DNA from: an uncultured Eubacteriales bacterium | GTDB taxonomy: Bacteria > Bacillota > Clostridia > Oscillospirales > Oscillospiraceae | NCBI GenBank assembly: GCA_900316745.1 | Contig: ONEB01000004.1 | Coordinates: forward strand, 117,071 to 181,070 | DNA length: 64,000 nt | Reading direction: 5' to 3' | Shown here: positions 31,928 through 41,722 of the stretch, piece by piece | How the letters are laid out: each line of letters begins with the position of its first letter | Position numbering within the stretch: position 1 is the stretch's first letter | The notes under the pieces: model-generated | Databases searched by the model: none | Told to the model about the DNA's origin: nothing | Seen by the model: the letters and a program-made list of their open reading frames with translations, nothing else | Program-made: the position numbers and the translations under genes

Positions 31928-33616
31928 ATGGCACAGATTCCGAACGTACTGGGCGAGCGGCTGTATCAGCTCGACCGCGGGAAGCTCACCGCGCTTGCAG
32001 AGACGATCTGCAGCGAGCTGACCGCGCGCGGCGGCTTTTTCGGCGGCGTCCGCCCGGATAATATCGGCTACACAGACGACGGCAACGTCACGCTGGGCGA
32101 GCCCGCAGGGGCGAACGCCGACCAGCGCAGCACCGGAGAGCTGGAGTTCATGGCGCCGGAGGTCTTCTGGAGCGGAGCGCAGTCCCCGGCGGCGGACGTC
32201 TATTCCATCGGTCTGCTGCTCTTTGCGGGCGTGTCCAACGGTCTGCTGCCGTTCTATCCCGAGAAGCCTGCGCCGAGCGACCGCGCCGACGCGCTCAAGC
32301 GCCGCATGAACGGCGACGAGCTGCCCATCCCGCGCTCTGCCGGCAAAGAGCTTGCCGCCATCATCCGCAAGGCGACGGCGTTCCGTCCGGCTGACCGCTA
32401 TCAGACACCGGAGGAGCTGCGCGCAGCGCTTTTGCAGTACCGCGCAGATCTGCGCGCCGCCGTTCCCACGGCGAAGGAGATGTTCGATAAGCCCGAGCAG
32501 GAGCTCTCGGACGTCGAGCGCATGATGCTGAATATCCTCGCCGCCCGCGCCGCCGAGATGGGTGAGCCGGAAGTCGAGAAAATGGAGCAGCCCGCTCCTG
32601 AAGAGGAAGATATTGAGGTCGAAGTGGTGGAGATGGAGCCGGAGGAACAGCCCCTTCCGCCCGAAGTGGAGGAGGCTGCCGCCGCAATCGAGCGCCGTCA
32701 GTCTAAGCCGCAGGAGACCATCATCGTCGTGCCGCACCCGAAGGCGCAGCTCCCCGAGGAGCCCGTGCCCGAGGAGCCTGCTGAGGAGCCGAAGGCAGCG
32801 CCGACGTTTACGCCCGCGCCGGAGGCGAGCGCGCCCAAGAAGCCGGAAAAGGAGAGCGCACCCGCGCACAAGACCGCGCCCGAGCGTCCCACCGACGCCC
32901 AGCGCGAGCGCGACCGCAAGGCGCCTGAGGTCTCCGACCGCGTCGAGGAACTCGGCTGGCTCGGCAAGGACAAGGAGAAGAAGAAACGCTCCGGTCAGAT
33001 CGCCGTCATCGTTGTGCTGCTGCTCGCGGCAGTGGCGCTCGCGGCGCTGATCCTGAATCAGCTCGGCTACATCAGCTTCGGCGGCGGCGACGACGGCGCC
33101 GTCGTGATCGAGAGCACGCCTCCGACCGCGGACGTGACCGCGGAGCCGGAGCCCACCGAGAGCGCGGAGCCCACGCCGACCGCGACGCCGGAGCCGACGC
33201 CCACGCCGGTGCCGACCTCGACCTATGAGATCGTCGTCTCGAACGCCCCGTGGGAGCAGGCCAAGACCGAGGCCGAGGCCAAGGGCGGCCACCTCGTCGT
33301 CATCGACAGCGCCGAGGAGCTGCAGGAGGTCACGCAGCTGGCAGCCGGCAGCGGCGCGCAGTATGTGTGGCTGGGTCTCTACCGCACCCAGACGGGCGAG
33401 CTTGCCTGGGTGGTCCCGAGCGAGAGCCCCGTGTACAACTGGGCGCAGGGCGAGCCGACCGTGACCGACAGCGCGACCGGCGCGCCGGAGAACTATGTGA
33501 TCCTGCGCAACTACGGCGGCGCATGGTACTATAACGATATCATGGGCGACCCCGTCACGAACTATCCCGCCATCTTCGGCGGCCGTGTGGCGTATATCGT
33601 GGAGTATCAGGAGTAA
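31928..33616 (+). CDS. kinase-C-lobe-like / membrane / C-type-lectin fusion protein
   Basis: 562 residues. Residues ~18-172 resemble only the C-lobe of a Ser/Thr kinase: GGVRPDNIGYTDDGNVTLGE (39-58) sits where HxDxKPxN and DFG should be, MAPE (75-78) is the APE motif, AADVYSIGLLLF (89-100) is subdomain IX, and RPADRYQTPEEL matches the C-terminal Arg region. There is no glycine loop, no ATP lysine, no HRD and no DFG, so catalysis is not expected. An acidic, Pro-rich segment (215-350) precedes a membrane helix (357-378). Outside, a PTPTP linker leads to a C-type-lectin-like domain (436-561: WEQAKTEAEAKGGHLVVIDS, YVWLGLYR, NWAQGEP, WYYNDI). It could signal carbohydrate or protein binding inward. 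Own promoter and terminator. Confidence 0.75.
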   Translation: MAQIPNVLGERLYQLDRGKLTALAETICSELTARGGFFGGVRPDNIGYTDDGNVTLGEPAGANADQRSTGELEFMAPEVFWSGAQSPAADVYSIGLLLFAGVSNGLLPFYPEKPAPSDRADALKRRMNGDELPIPRSAGKELAAIIRKATAFRPADRYQTPEELRAALLQYRADLRAAVPTAKEMFDKPEQELSDVERMMLNILAARAAEMGEPEVEKMEQPAPEEEDIEVEVVEMEPEEQPLPPEVEEAAAAIERRQSKPQETIIVVPHPKAQLPEEPVPEEPAEEPKAAPTFTPAPEASAPKKPEKESAPAHKTAPERPTDAQRERDRKAPEVSDRVEELGWLGKDKEKKKRSGQIAVIVVLLLAAVALAALILNQLGYISFGGGDDGAVVIESTPPTADVTAEPEPTESAEPTPTATPEPTPTPVPTSTYEIVVSNAPWEQAKTEAEAKGGHLVVIDSAEELQEVTQLAAGSGAQYVWLGLYRTQTGELAWVVPSESPVYNWAQGEPTVTDSATGAPENYVILRNYGGAWYYNDIMGDPVTNYPAIFGGRVAYIVEYQE

Positions 33617-33637
33617 TCACAATCGCGTAACGCAAAA

Positions 33638-33677
33638 CCCCGCCTCTTTCGGGCTTCCGAAAGAGGCGGGGCTTTTT
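33638..33677 (+). terminator. terminator shared by convergent genes
   Basis: CCCCGCCTCTTTCGG (33638-33652), loop GCTT, CCGAAAGAGGCGGGG (33657-33671), CTTTTT: 15-bp perfect stem. Confidence 0.92.
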
Positions 33678-33700
33678 ATGCTGTATGGTTTTGTGTGCGC

Positions 33701-34531
33701 TTATTTCTGCGCGGCGCGGAGGATCTTTGCGATCTCGGCGACGTCCTTGAGCACATAGTCGGGCTTGACGTCACTTGCCTCGATGTCGGCCTCGCTGCTC
33801 TCGCCGGAGAGCACGCAGACCGAGACGCTGCCCGCGTTCTTCGCCACGGCGATATCGGTATACAGGCGGTCGCCCACGGCGCAGATCTGCTCGTTCGGGA
33901 TGCCGGTCATCTTGGAGATGACGTCGATCATGTTGCGGTTGGGCTTGCCGATGTAGTTCGGCTTCACGCCGGAGGAGGCGGTGAGCAGCGCGCAGATGCT
34001 GCCGCAGTCGGGCAGGACTTCGTTTGCGGGCATGGGGCAGACCCAGTCGGGGTTTGCCGCGATGAACGTCGCGCCGCGGCGCAGGAAGTGGCAGGCAAGA
34101 TCCAGCTTTTCATACACGAGCTCGGTGTCGAAGCCCTGCACGACAACGTCAACGTCCATGACGTCGGTGTGACCGTTCTCGTCGTTTACAAGGTCGATGC
34201 CGTAGCTCTTCAGCTCACGGTAGAAGGCTTTCGTGCCGGCGAGATAGACCTTTGCGCCGGGATGGTTCTGGTTGAGGTATTCGCCCGTCGCCATGCCGGA
34301 GGTGAACACGTTCTCCGCCTCGCAGGGGAAGCCCAGCTTGCGCAGGCGGGTGATGTAGTCCGTGCCCGCGCGGGAGGAGTTGTTCGTCAGATAGATGAAG
34401 TTGCGGCCGGTCTCCGTGATGGAGTGGATAAAATCGACCGCGCCGGGAAACACGTCGTCGCCCAGATACAGCGTGCCGTCCATATCCAGCAGGAACAGGC
34501 GGGTGTTGATGAGTCTGTCATAGTTGTTCAT
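33701..34531 (-). CDS. HAD-IIA family sugar/aryl phosphatase (NagD-like)
   Basis: 276 residues. HAD motifs: LLDMDGTLYLG (motif I), YLTNNSSRAG (motif II), IGKPNRNM (motif III lysine) and GDRLYTDIAVAKNAG (motif IV). The cap between motifs II and III is the IIA type of NagD/AraL enzymes, cytosolic phosphatases of sugar or aryl phosphates. Substrate not determined. Own promoter at 34583-34611. Confidence 0.88.
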   Translation of the reverse strand: MNNYDRLINTRLFLLDMDGTLYLGDDVFPGAVDFIHSITETGRNFIYLTNNSSRAGTDYITRLRKLGFPCEAENVFTSGMATGEYLNQNHPGAKVYLAGTKAFYRELKSYGIDLVNDENGHTDVMDVDVVVQGFDTELVYEKLDLACHFLRRGATFIAANPDWVCPMPANEVLPDCGSICALLTASSGVKPNYIGKPNRNMIDVISKMTGIPNEQICAVGDRLYTDIAVAKNAGSVSVCVLSGESSEADIEASDVKPDYVLKDVAEIAKILRAAQK

Positions 34532-34582
34532 TGGGGCTCATTCCTCTCTCTGTATGTTTCGTTTCCATTTTGATACACAATA

Positions 34583-34611
34583 ATTATATACTAAAAACTG
34601 GTTTCAGACAA
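34583..34611 (-). promoter_or_regulatory. promoter of the HAD-IIA gene
   Basis: Minus strand TTGTCT (34611-34606), 17-nt spacer, TATAAT (34588-34583). Confidence 0.7.
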
Positions 34612-34635
34612 GTGGAGAATGTGCCAAATGCAAGG

Positions 34636-34664
34636 TTGAAAAATGGAAGACGGTGGTGTATAAT
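34636..34664 (+). promoter_or_regulatory. promoter of htpG
   Basis: TTGAAA (34636-34641), 17-nt spacer, TATAAT (34659-34664). No CIRCE inverted repeat or CtsR-type site is seen, so heat control, if any, must come another way. Confidence 0.75.
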
Positions 34665-34727
34665 AATCTAGTTAATGGGATAGTGCGCCCATTTTTGATT
34701 TGTATTTAATGATTTGGAGGCATATAT

Positions 34728-36644
34728 ATGGCAAAGAAACAATTCAAAACCGAGTCCAAAAAGCTGCTGGACATGATGATCAACTCGATCTACACGCACA
34801 AGGAGATCTTCCTGCGTGAGATCATCTCGAACGCGTCCGACGCGATCGACAAGCTCTGCTACCGCTCGCTGACGGACGAGAACGTCGGCATGGAGCGCTC
34901 GGACTTCCGCATCCGCATCACCGTCGACAAGGAAAACCGCATCATCACCGTGTCCGACAACGGCATCGGCATGACGAAGGAAGAGCTGGAGAACAACCTC
35001 GGCGTCATCGCACGCTCGGGCTCTCTGAACTTCAAGGACGGTCTTGACGAGGAGGAGCAGGAGAACGCCGCCATCGATATCATCGGCCAGTTCGGCGTCG
35101 GCTTCTATTCCTCGTTCATGGTGGCGGACCGCGTCACCGTCATAACGAAGGGCTACGGCTCCGACGAGGCGTTCAAGTGGGAATCCACCGGCGTGGACGG
35201 CTACACGATCACGTCCGCTGAGAAAGAAACCGTCGGCACCGACGTCATCATGCACATCAAGGAAGATGACGAGACCGAAAAGTACAGCACCTACCTCGAA
35301 AACTGGAAGCTCATGATGCTCATCAAGAAGTATTCCGACTACGTCCGCTGGCCGATCGTCATGGACGTGGAGCGCAGCCAGATGGTCGAGCTCGATGAGA
35401 AGGACGAAAACGGCAATCCCAAGACGAAGATGGAGAACATCACCGTCGAGGAGACCGTCAACTCCATGATCCCCATCTGGCAGCGCAGCCGTCAGGAGGC
35501 CACCGACGAGGAATGCATCGCGTTCTATAAGGAAAAGTACCACGATCAGGACGATCCGCTCGCCGTGATCCGCGTCAACGCCGAGGGCCTGATCAGCTAT
35601 CGCGCGCTGCTGTTCATCCCGTCCAAGACGCCCCAGCAGTTCTACACCCGCGAGAGCGAGCCGGGTCTGGAGCTTTACAGCTCCGGCGTCATGATCATGG
35701 ATAAGTGCACCGAGCTTCTGCCCGACTGCTACGCGTTCGCGCGCGGCGTCGTGGACAGTCCGGATCTGACGCTGAACATCTCCCGCGAGACCCTGCAGCA
35801 CGACCGCCAGCTCAAGCTCATCGCCACGAACCTCGGCAAGAAGATGAAAAACGAGCTCGTCAAGCTCATGCGCAACGACCGCGAGAAGTATGAGAAGTTC
35901 TACAACGCGTTCGGCATGGTGCTGCGCGCCGGCGTCATCAGCGAATATGGCGACAAGATCGACGATATCAAGGACCTGCTGCTGTATAACGTCAGCGAGT
36001 CGAAGCTCGTCTCGTTCAGGGAGTATGTGGACGCCATGCCCGCTGAGCAGGAGAAGATCTACTATGCCTGCGGCGACAGCGTGCGCCGTCTGCTGAGCCT
36101 CCCGCAGGCTGAACTGCTGAAGGAAAAGGGCTACGAGATTCTCTGCATGACCTCGCAGTTTGATGAATATCTGGTCGATACGCTCAAGCGCTATGACGAC
36201 AAGCCGTTCTGCAACATCGCCACCGAAGACCTCGGCCTGGAGACCGAGGAGCAGAAGAAAGAAACCGAACAGAAAGAGGCGGAGGCCAAGGATCTGCTGG
36301 CCTTCGTCAAGGAGACGCTCGGCGACGCCATCGAGCGCGCCGTGCTGAGCCACAAGCTCGTCTCCGGCGCCGTGTGCCTGTCGACCGAGGGCGGCGTCAC
36401 GCTCGAGATGGAGCGCTATTTCCGCAGTATGCCCGGCGCGCCGGAGCATCTGAAAGCCATCCGCATCCTGGAGTTCAACGCCGAGCACCCGGCCTACAAG
36501 GCCATGGCGGAGGCGTTTGCCGCCGACGACAAGGAGAAAGCCGCCAAAATCGCCAAGATCCTGCACGCGCAGGCGCTGCTGATGGCGGGCGAGACGCTGG
36601 ATGATCCTGCGGAGTATTCCGAAATGGTCTGCTCGCTGATCTGA
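34728..36644 (+). CDS. htpG: molecular chaperone HtpG (Hsp90)
   Basis: 638 residues. The GHKL ATPase domain has EIFLREIISNASDAIDKLCY, SDNGIGMTKEEL, and GQFGVGFYSSFMVAD; the middle domain has NISRETLQHDRQLK; and the C-terminal dimer domain is complete. Folding and stress chaperone in the cytoplasm. GGAGG at 34716-34720 precedes ATG 34728. Confidence 0.97.
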   Translation: MAKKQFKTESKKLLDMMINSIYTHKEIFLREIISNASDAIDKLCYRSLTDENVGMERSDFRIRITVDKENRIITVSDNGIGMTKEELENNLGVIARSGSLNFKDGLDEEEQENAAIDIIGQFGVGFYSSFMVADRVTVITKGYGSDEAFKWESTGVDGYTITSAEKETVGTDVIMHIKEDDETEKYSTYLENWKLMMLIKKYSDYVRWPIVMDVERSQMVELDEKDENGNPKTKMENITVEETVNSMIPIWQRSRQEATDEECIAFYKEKYHDQDDPLAVIRVNAEGLISYRALLFIPSKTPQQFYTRESEPGLELYSSGVMIMDKCTELLPDCYAFARGVVDSPDLTLNISRETLQHDRQLKLIATNLGKKMKNELVKLMRNDREKYEKFYNAFGMVLRAGVISEYGDKIDDIKDLLLYNVSESKLVSFREYVDAMPAEQEKIYYACGDSVRRLLSLPQAELLKEKGYEILCMTSQFDEYLVDTLKRYDDKPFCNIATEDLGLETEEQKKETEQKEAEAKDLLAFVKETLGDAIERAVLSHKLVSGAVCLSTEGGVTLEMERYFRSMPGAPEHLKAIRILEFNAEHPAYKAMAEAFAADDKEKAAKIAKILHAQALLMAGETLDDPAEYSEMVCSLI

Positions 36645-36676
36645 TCAACGATGGAACGAATACGGAGGAATTGATT

Positions 36677-37960
36677 TTGTCCGATACGCTAGGCATTTAC
36701 ATTCACATACCGTTTTGCGCCAGTAAGTGCGGCTATTGCGATTTCTATTCCTCCGCCGCGTGCGAAAAGGAGATGCCGCGCTACCAGCGCGCGCTCCTGG
36801 CACACATTGAGGAGACGATGGAGCAGCTGCCGCCGGCGCTGATCGACACGGTCTATTTCGGCGGCGGCACGCCGAGCTATTACGGCGCGCGCCGCATCGC
36901 GGAGCTGCTCGACGCGCTCAAAAGCAGCGGCCGCCTGCTCAAAGACGCCGAGATCACCATGGAGGCGAATCCCGACAGCATGCGCCCCAAGGATCTGCGG
37001 GCTCTGCGCCGCGCGGGCGTCAACCGCCTGAGCATCGGCATGCAGTCGGCAAACAACGATATCCTGAAGCTGATCGGCCGGCGCCACAACTTCAAGCAGG
37101 TGCAGATGGCGATGCACGCCGCCCGCGCCGCGGGGTTTGATAACGTCAGCCTCGATCTCATTTACGGACTGCCGAGCCAGACGCGCTCCGACTGGGAAGA
37201 GACGCTCATGCGCGCTCTGCAGCTGCACCCGGAGCATATCTCCGGCTACGGACTGAAGCTCGAGCCCGGCACGCCGATGGCGGAGGAATATGAGGGCAGC
37301 CCGCTCATCCCGGACGATGATACGCAGGCGGATATGTATCTCTCAATGGTAGAGACGCTGCGCCAGTACGGGTATCAGCATTACGAGATCTCGAATTTCT
37401 GCATTCCCGGCTATCACTCCCGCCATAATATGAAATACTGGCGGCTGGAGGACTACGTCGGCTTCGGCCCCGGCGCGCATTCCTGCATCGGCAATCTCCG
37501 TTACAGCTATGTCCGCGACCGCGAGCGGTATGTGCGCTGCGTGCTCGGCGGGCAGGGGAGCGGCGATATCCTCGATGAATATGAAAAGATCGGTGATTTT
37601 GAGCGCGCGTCTGAGTATCTCATGCTCGGCATGCGCACGATGCTCGGCGTTTCGCGCGAGGAATACACCGCGATCTATAACAGCAGCTTCGACGGCATCG
37701 CTGAGATGCTTGGCGAATTTGTCCGCCGCGGCTGGGCCGTGGAGGAGAACGAACGCTGGCGGTTCACGCCGTCGGGCTTTCTCATCTCCAATACGCTCAT
37801 AAACGCCATGCTCGAGGCGCAGACCGTTGAGCTCGCGGAGCGCACGCCCTGGATGCAGCAGACGCTCGACCGCGTCGAGCGGCAGGAACTGCCTGAGAGC
37901 GTGGACGAGGCGTTTGAGGACGCCTACCGCAAGAGCGTGCTACTGAAGGAACAGGGTTGA
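36677..37960 (+). CDS. hemW: radical SAM heme chaperone HemW (TTG start)
   Basis: 427 residues from TTG 36677, 8 nt after GGAGG (36664-36668); a TTG at 36671 is too close to that site. The [4Fe-4S] motif CASKCGYC is at 14-21, followed by TVYFGGGTPSYYGARRIAEL and GYGLKLEPGTPM, and the C-terminal HemW domain with GFGPGAHS. HemW-type proteins hand heme to enzymes; true coproporphyrinogen dehydrogenase HemN has an extra N-terminal region that is absent here. 3 nt before the VanW gene. Confidence 0.88.
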   Translation: MSDTLGIYIHIPFCASKCGYCDFYSSAACEKEMPRYQRALLAHIEETMEQLPPALIDTVYFGGGTPSYYGARRIAELLDALKSSGRLLKDAEITMEANPDSMRPKDLRALRRAGVNRLSIGMQSANNDILKLIGRRHNFKQVQMAMHAARAAGFDNVSLDLIYGLPSQTRSDWEETLMRALQLHPEHISGYGLKLEPGTPMAEEYEGSPLIPDDDTQADMYLSMVETLRQYGYQHYEISNFCIPGYHSRHNMKYWRLEDYVGFGPGAHSCIGNLRYSYVRDRERYVRCVLGGQGSGDILDEYEKIGDFERASEYLMLGMRTMLGVSREEYTAIYNSSFDGIAEMLGEFVRRGWAVEENERWRFTPSGFLISNTLINAMLEAQTVELAERTPWMQQTLDRVERQELPESVDEAFEDAYRKSVLLKEQG

Positions 37961-37963
37961 TAT

Positions 37964-39640
37964 ATGAAAAAAGATAATAAGGGCAAAAAGAAAAGCGCAA
38001 AACAGCCCAAGGCGCCCGCGAAGAAAAAGCTGCCCGCCTCCAAGATCACCGCGATCGTTGTCATGAGCCTGGCGGCGGTGCTGGTGCTGGCAATGCTCGT
38101 TGGCGCGATGACGGTCAACGACAAGCACGTCATTCTCCCGAACGTGACGCTCGACGGGGTGGAGCTCTCGGGTCTCACGCAGGAGCAGGCGGAGGAGGCG
38201 ATCCGCGCCGCCGGCTTCGAAAACGGAGAGGCGACCGTGCTCACCGTGACGCTGCCCGGCAGCGTGCAGGCGAACATCACCGCCGCCGACACGGGCTTTC
38301 ACTCGACGGCCGCCGAGGCCGCCGAGGCCGCCTATGCCTACGGACACGACGGCACGATGCTCACGAATTTCTTCACCTGGCTGTACGCCTGTATCGCGCC
38401 GAAAGACATTGCCGATGACCTCGTCGGCGAGCGCGACGACGCCTCCATTCGCGCAAAGGCGGAGGCGGCGGCAACCGAGTCCAACCGGCTGGCGGAGGCC
38501 GGCGGCTTTGAGATCGATGAGGAGGCCTCCGAGCTTCTGATCATCAAGGGCGCTGCCAACGCCATCGTGGACACCGAGAGCGTCTATGATTTCATTCTCG
38601 AAAATCTGAAAAAGAACGTCCGCGAGGCGGCCTACGCGCTGCCTGAAAATGAGGACCTTTCCATTGATATGCAGGCGCTGCATGACAGCGTGTGCGGCGA
38701 GCCGATCAACGCCCGCTATGACACCGAGACCAAGCAGATCGCCGAAGCCAAACCCGGCGTCGAGTTCGACGTCGCCGAGGCGCAGAGACTCTGGGACGCC
38801 GCGGAAAACGGCGAGACCGTGCACATTCCCGTCACGCTCACGCCCGCTGCCTTTACGGCGGACAAAGTGACGGAGCTCTATGCCGACCTCCTTGCCAAGA
38901 AGTCCACCTCACTCGGCGGCAGCAGCGCCAACCGCGTGAACAACATCACGCTTGCGGCGCAGAAGATCGACGGCGTGATCCTCGAGCCCGGCCAGAGCTT
39001 CAGCTATAACGGCACCGTCGGTCAGCGAACAGCCGCCAACGGCTTCAGGGAGGCCGGCGCCTATGCCAACGGGCAGGTCGTGCAGGAGCTCGGCGGCGGC
39101 ATCTGCCAGGTGTCCTCCACGCTGTATTACTGCACGCTGCTCTCCAATCTCCAGATCACGAGCCGCACGAACCACTATTTCTCCGTCGGCTATATCGAGC
39201 CCGGTCTCGACGCCACAGTGAGTTGGGGCTCTCCGGACTTCGTGTTTGTGAACAACCGCACGTTCCCCATCAAGATTCACGCTTACGTTTCGGGCGGGAT
39301 GGTCACGGTGGAGATCTACGGCACGAACGTGGACGGAAGCTACGTCAAGATGGAGTCCGCCGTGAGCGGCCTGAATGTGACGACCTACCGCTGCGTCTAT
39401 GCCGCCGACGGCACGCTCATCAGCCGTGAGCGCGAGGCAGCGAGCACCTACCATTCGCACGATGAGGCGCCCAAGCCCACGCCCGCGCCGACTGCGGCGC
39501 CGACGCCTACACCCGAGGCGCCTACGCCGACGCCGGCACCCGAAACACCCGCCTCGGTCGAACCCACGCCGGTCGAGCCCGCGCCTGTGGAGAGCGCACC
39601 CACTGAGCCCGATCCCGGAGACGCCGGTATTATTTTGTAA
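37964..39640 (+). CDS. VanW-family membrane-anchored protein
   Basis: 558 residues. A Lys-rich cytosolic start, a membrane segment (about 28-50), a YoaR-type putative peptidoglycan-binding domain with TLDGVELSGLTQEQAEEAIR, then the VanW domain with ELGGGICQVSSTLYYCTLLS and SVGYIEPGLDATVSWGSPDF. It ends in a Pro/Thr-rich tail with TPTPEAPTPTPAPETP. VanW is an accessory of some vancomycin clusters but is common as a lone wall protein in clostridia; its activity is unknown. 3 nt after hemW, so cotranscribed. Confidence 0.85.
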   Translation: MKKDNKGKKKSAKQPKAPAKKKLPASKITAIVVMSLAAVLVLAMLVGAMTVNDKHVILPNVTLDGVELSGLTQEQAEEAIRAAGFENGEATVLTVTLPGSVQANITAADTGFHSTAAEAAEAAYAYGHDGTMLTNFFTWLYACIAPKDIADDLVGERDDASIRAKAEAAATESNRLAEAGGFEIDEEASELLIIKGAANAIVDTESVYDFILENLKKNVREAAYALPENEDLSIDMQALHDSVCGEPINARYDTETKQIAEAKPGVEFDVAEAQRLWDAAENGETVHIPVTLTPAAFTADKVTELYADLLAKKSTSLGGSSANRVNNITLAAQKIDGVILEPGQSFSYNGTVGQRTAANGFREAGAYANGQVVQELGGGICQVSSTLYYCTLLSNLQITSRTNHYFSVGYIEPGLDATVSWGSPDFVFVNNRTFPIKIHAYVSGGMVTVEIYGTNVDGSYVKMESAVSGLNVTTYRCVYAADGTLISREREAASTYHSHDEAPKPTPAPTAAPTPTPEAPTPTPAPETPASVEPTPVEPAPVESAPTEPDPGDAGIIL

Positions 39641-39694
39641 ACGCAGATGACCCCCACTGTTACCAGCAGATTCTTTTCAGAGGAGACGATCCCA

Positions 39695-41647
39695 ATGAGC
39701 CAAGAAAACACCTTCTTCATCACCACACCCATCTATTACCCCTCCGACAAGCTGCACATCGGCCACACCTACTGCACGGTCGCGACCGACTCCTTTGCGC
39801 GCTATAAGCGCCTGCGCGGCTATGACGTCATGTTCCTCACCGGCACCGATGAGCACGGTCAGAAGATCGAGGAAAAGGCGAAAGAGGCCGGCGTCACGCC
39901 GAAGCAATTCGTCGACCACATCGTCGAGGGCGAGGGCGGCATCCTGGACCTGTGGAAGCTGATGAACGTCTCGAACGACCGCTTCATCCGCACCACGGAC
40001 GACTATCATGTCGAATCGGTTCAGCGCATCTTCCGCAAGATGTACGACAACGGTGATATCTACAAGGGCAAATACTCCGGCATGTACTGCACGCCGTGCG
40101 AGAGCTTCTGGACCGAGAGCCAGCTCGTGGACGGCAAGTGCCCCGACTGCGGCCGCGAGGTCAAGTATGCCGAGGAGGAGGCCTATTTCTTCCGCCTCTC
40201 AAAGTACGCGCAGCCCGTGAAGGAGCTGCTGCTGTCCGGTGAGTTCCTGCAGCCGATGAGCCGCGTCAACGAGATGATCAAGAACTTCATCGACCCCGGT
40301 CTGGAGGATCTGTGCGTCAGCCGCACGAGCTTCTCCTGGGGCATTCCCGTGGACTTTGATCCGGGTCACGTCGTCTATGTCTGGATCGACGCTCTGACGA
40401 ACTATATCACGGCTCTGGGCTATATGAACGACAAGTATGACGATTATGAGAAGTACTGGCCCGCCGTGCATATCGTCGGCAAGGAGATCGTCCGCTTCCA
40501 CTCCATCATCTGGCCCGCCATGCTCATGAGTCTGGGCCTGCCTCTGCCGAAGAAGGTCTACGGACACGGCTGGCTGCTCATTGACGGCGGCAAGATGTCC
40601 AAGTCCAAGGGAAACGTCGCTGATCCCTATCTGCTGGCGGAGCGCTACGGCGTGGACGCGCTGCGCTTCTTCCTGCTGCGCACGTTCCCGTTCGGCTCTG
40701 ACGGCAACTTCTCCAATGAGCTTCTGATCAACTGCATCAACGCCGACCTTGCCAACGACCTCGGCAATCTGGTCAGCCGCACGACCGCCATGGTGAAGAA
40801 GTACTTCGGCGGCAAGCTCCCGATGGAGCAGGAGGCCGACGACGCGATGGACGCCGAGCTCATTTCGATGGCAGGCGGACTGCACGCCGCCTACGCCGAG
40901 CAGATGGACAAGTTCCAGCCGCAGAACGCCATCGGCGAGATCTTCAAGGTGCTCTCCCGCGCCAACAAGTATATCGACGAGAACGCCCCGTGGCTCCTTG
41001 TCAAGGACGAGAGCAAAAAGCCGCGCCTTGCCCGTGTGCTGTATAACCTCCTCGAGACCATCCGCATCTGCGGCGGCCTGCTCGTGCCGTTCATGCCCGA
41101 CACCTCCGCCGAGATCGCAAAGCGCCTGAACACCGCTGCCGTGGACTGGGACAGCCTCACGAAGTTCGGCGTCCTCGCCGCGGACACCGAGGTCGTGATC
41201 GGCGACGCGCTCTTCCCGCGCATCGACGCGAAAAAGGAGCTTGAGGAGCTCGAAGCCATCCATGCCGCGCAGATGGCCGCCAAGGCCGCCGCGGAAAACC
41301 ACTTCGTGCCCGTGCGCGAAAATGTCTCTGTGGATGACTTCTACAAGGCAGACCTCCGCGTGTGCAAGATCCTCGCGGTGGAAAAGGTCAAGAAGTCCGA
41401 TAAGCTCCTGAAGTTCACGCTGGACGACGGCAGCGGCTCTGACCGCCAGATCCTTTCCGGCATGCAGCCGTTCTATCCCGATCCGCAGATCCTCGTGGGC
41501 AAAAAGGTGCTCGCGATTTTGAATCTGCCCACGCGCAAGATGGCCGGCGAGCCGTCCAACGGCATGCTGCTCTCCGCCGAGAAGGACGACACCGTCAAAC
41601 TCACGCTGGTCGACGATGCCATCCCCACCGGAGCGCAGCTCAGCTGA
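39695..41647 (+). CDS. metG: methionyl-tRNA synthetase
   Basis: 650 residues from ATG 39695 behind GAGGAG. HIGH at 21-24 and KMSKS at 300-304 are the class I ATP motifs. The CTPCESFW and CPDCGR cysteines form a zinc knuckle. A C-terminal EMAP-II-like tRNA-binding domain (from VSVDDFYKADLRVCKILAVE onward) is fused, as usual in Firmicutes. Only 54 nt separate it from the VanW gene and no T-box is seen. Confidence 0.97.
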   Translation: MSQENTFFITTPIYYPSDKLHIGHTYCTVATDSFARYKRLRGYDVMFLTGTDEHGQKIEEKAKEAGVTPKQFVDHIVEGEGGILDLWKLMNVSNDRFIRTTDDYHVESVQRIFRKMYDNGDIYKGKYSGMYCTPCESFWTESQLVDGKCPDCGREVKYAEEEAYFFRLSKYAQPVKELLLSGEFLQPMSRVNEMIKNFIDPGLEDLCVSRTSFSWGIPVDFDPGHVVYVWIDALTNYITALGYMNDKYDDYEKYWPAVHIVGKEIVRFHSIIWPAMLMSLGLPLPKKVYGHGWLLIDGGKMSKSKGNVADPYLLAERYGVDALRFFLLRTFPFGSDGNFSNELLINCINADLANDLGNLVSRTTAMVKKYFGGKLPMEQEADDAMDAELISMAGGLHAAYAEQMDKFQPQNAIGEIFKVLSRANKYIDENAPWLLVKDESKKPRLARVLYNLLETIRICGGLLVPFMPDTSAEIAKRLNTAAVDWDSLTKFGVLAADTEVVIGDALFPRIDAKKELEELEAIHAAQMAAKAAAENHFVPVRENVSVDDFYKADLRVCKILAVEKVKKSDKLLKFTLDDGSGSDRQILSGMQPFYPDPQILVGKKVLAILNLPTRKMAGEPSNGMLLSAEKDDTVKLTLVDDAIPTGAQLS

Positions 41648-41722
41648 CCGTAAACCGCAGCTTCTTCCGGACGCCGGAAACGGCGCCCGGAGGAAACCCG
41701 ACAAAAGGAGCAAGTTTTCGCT

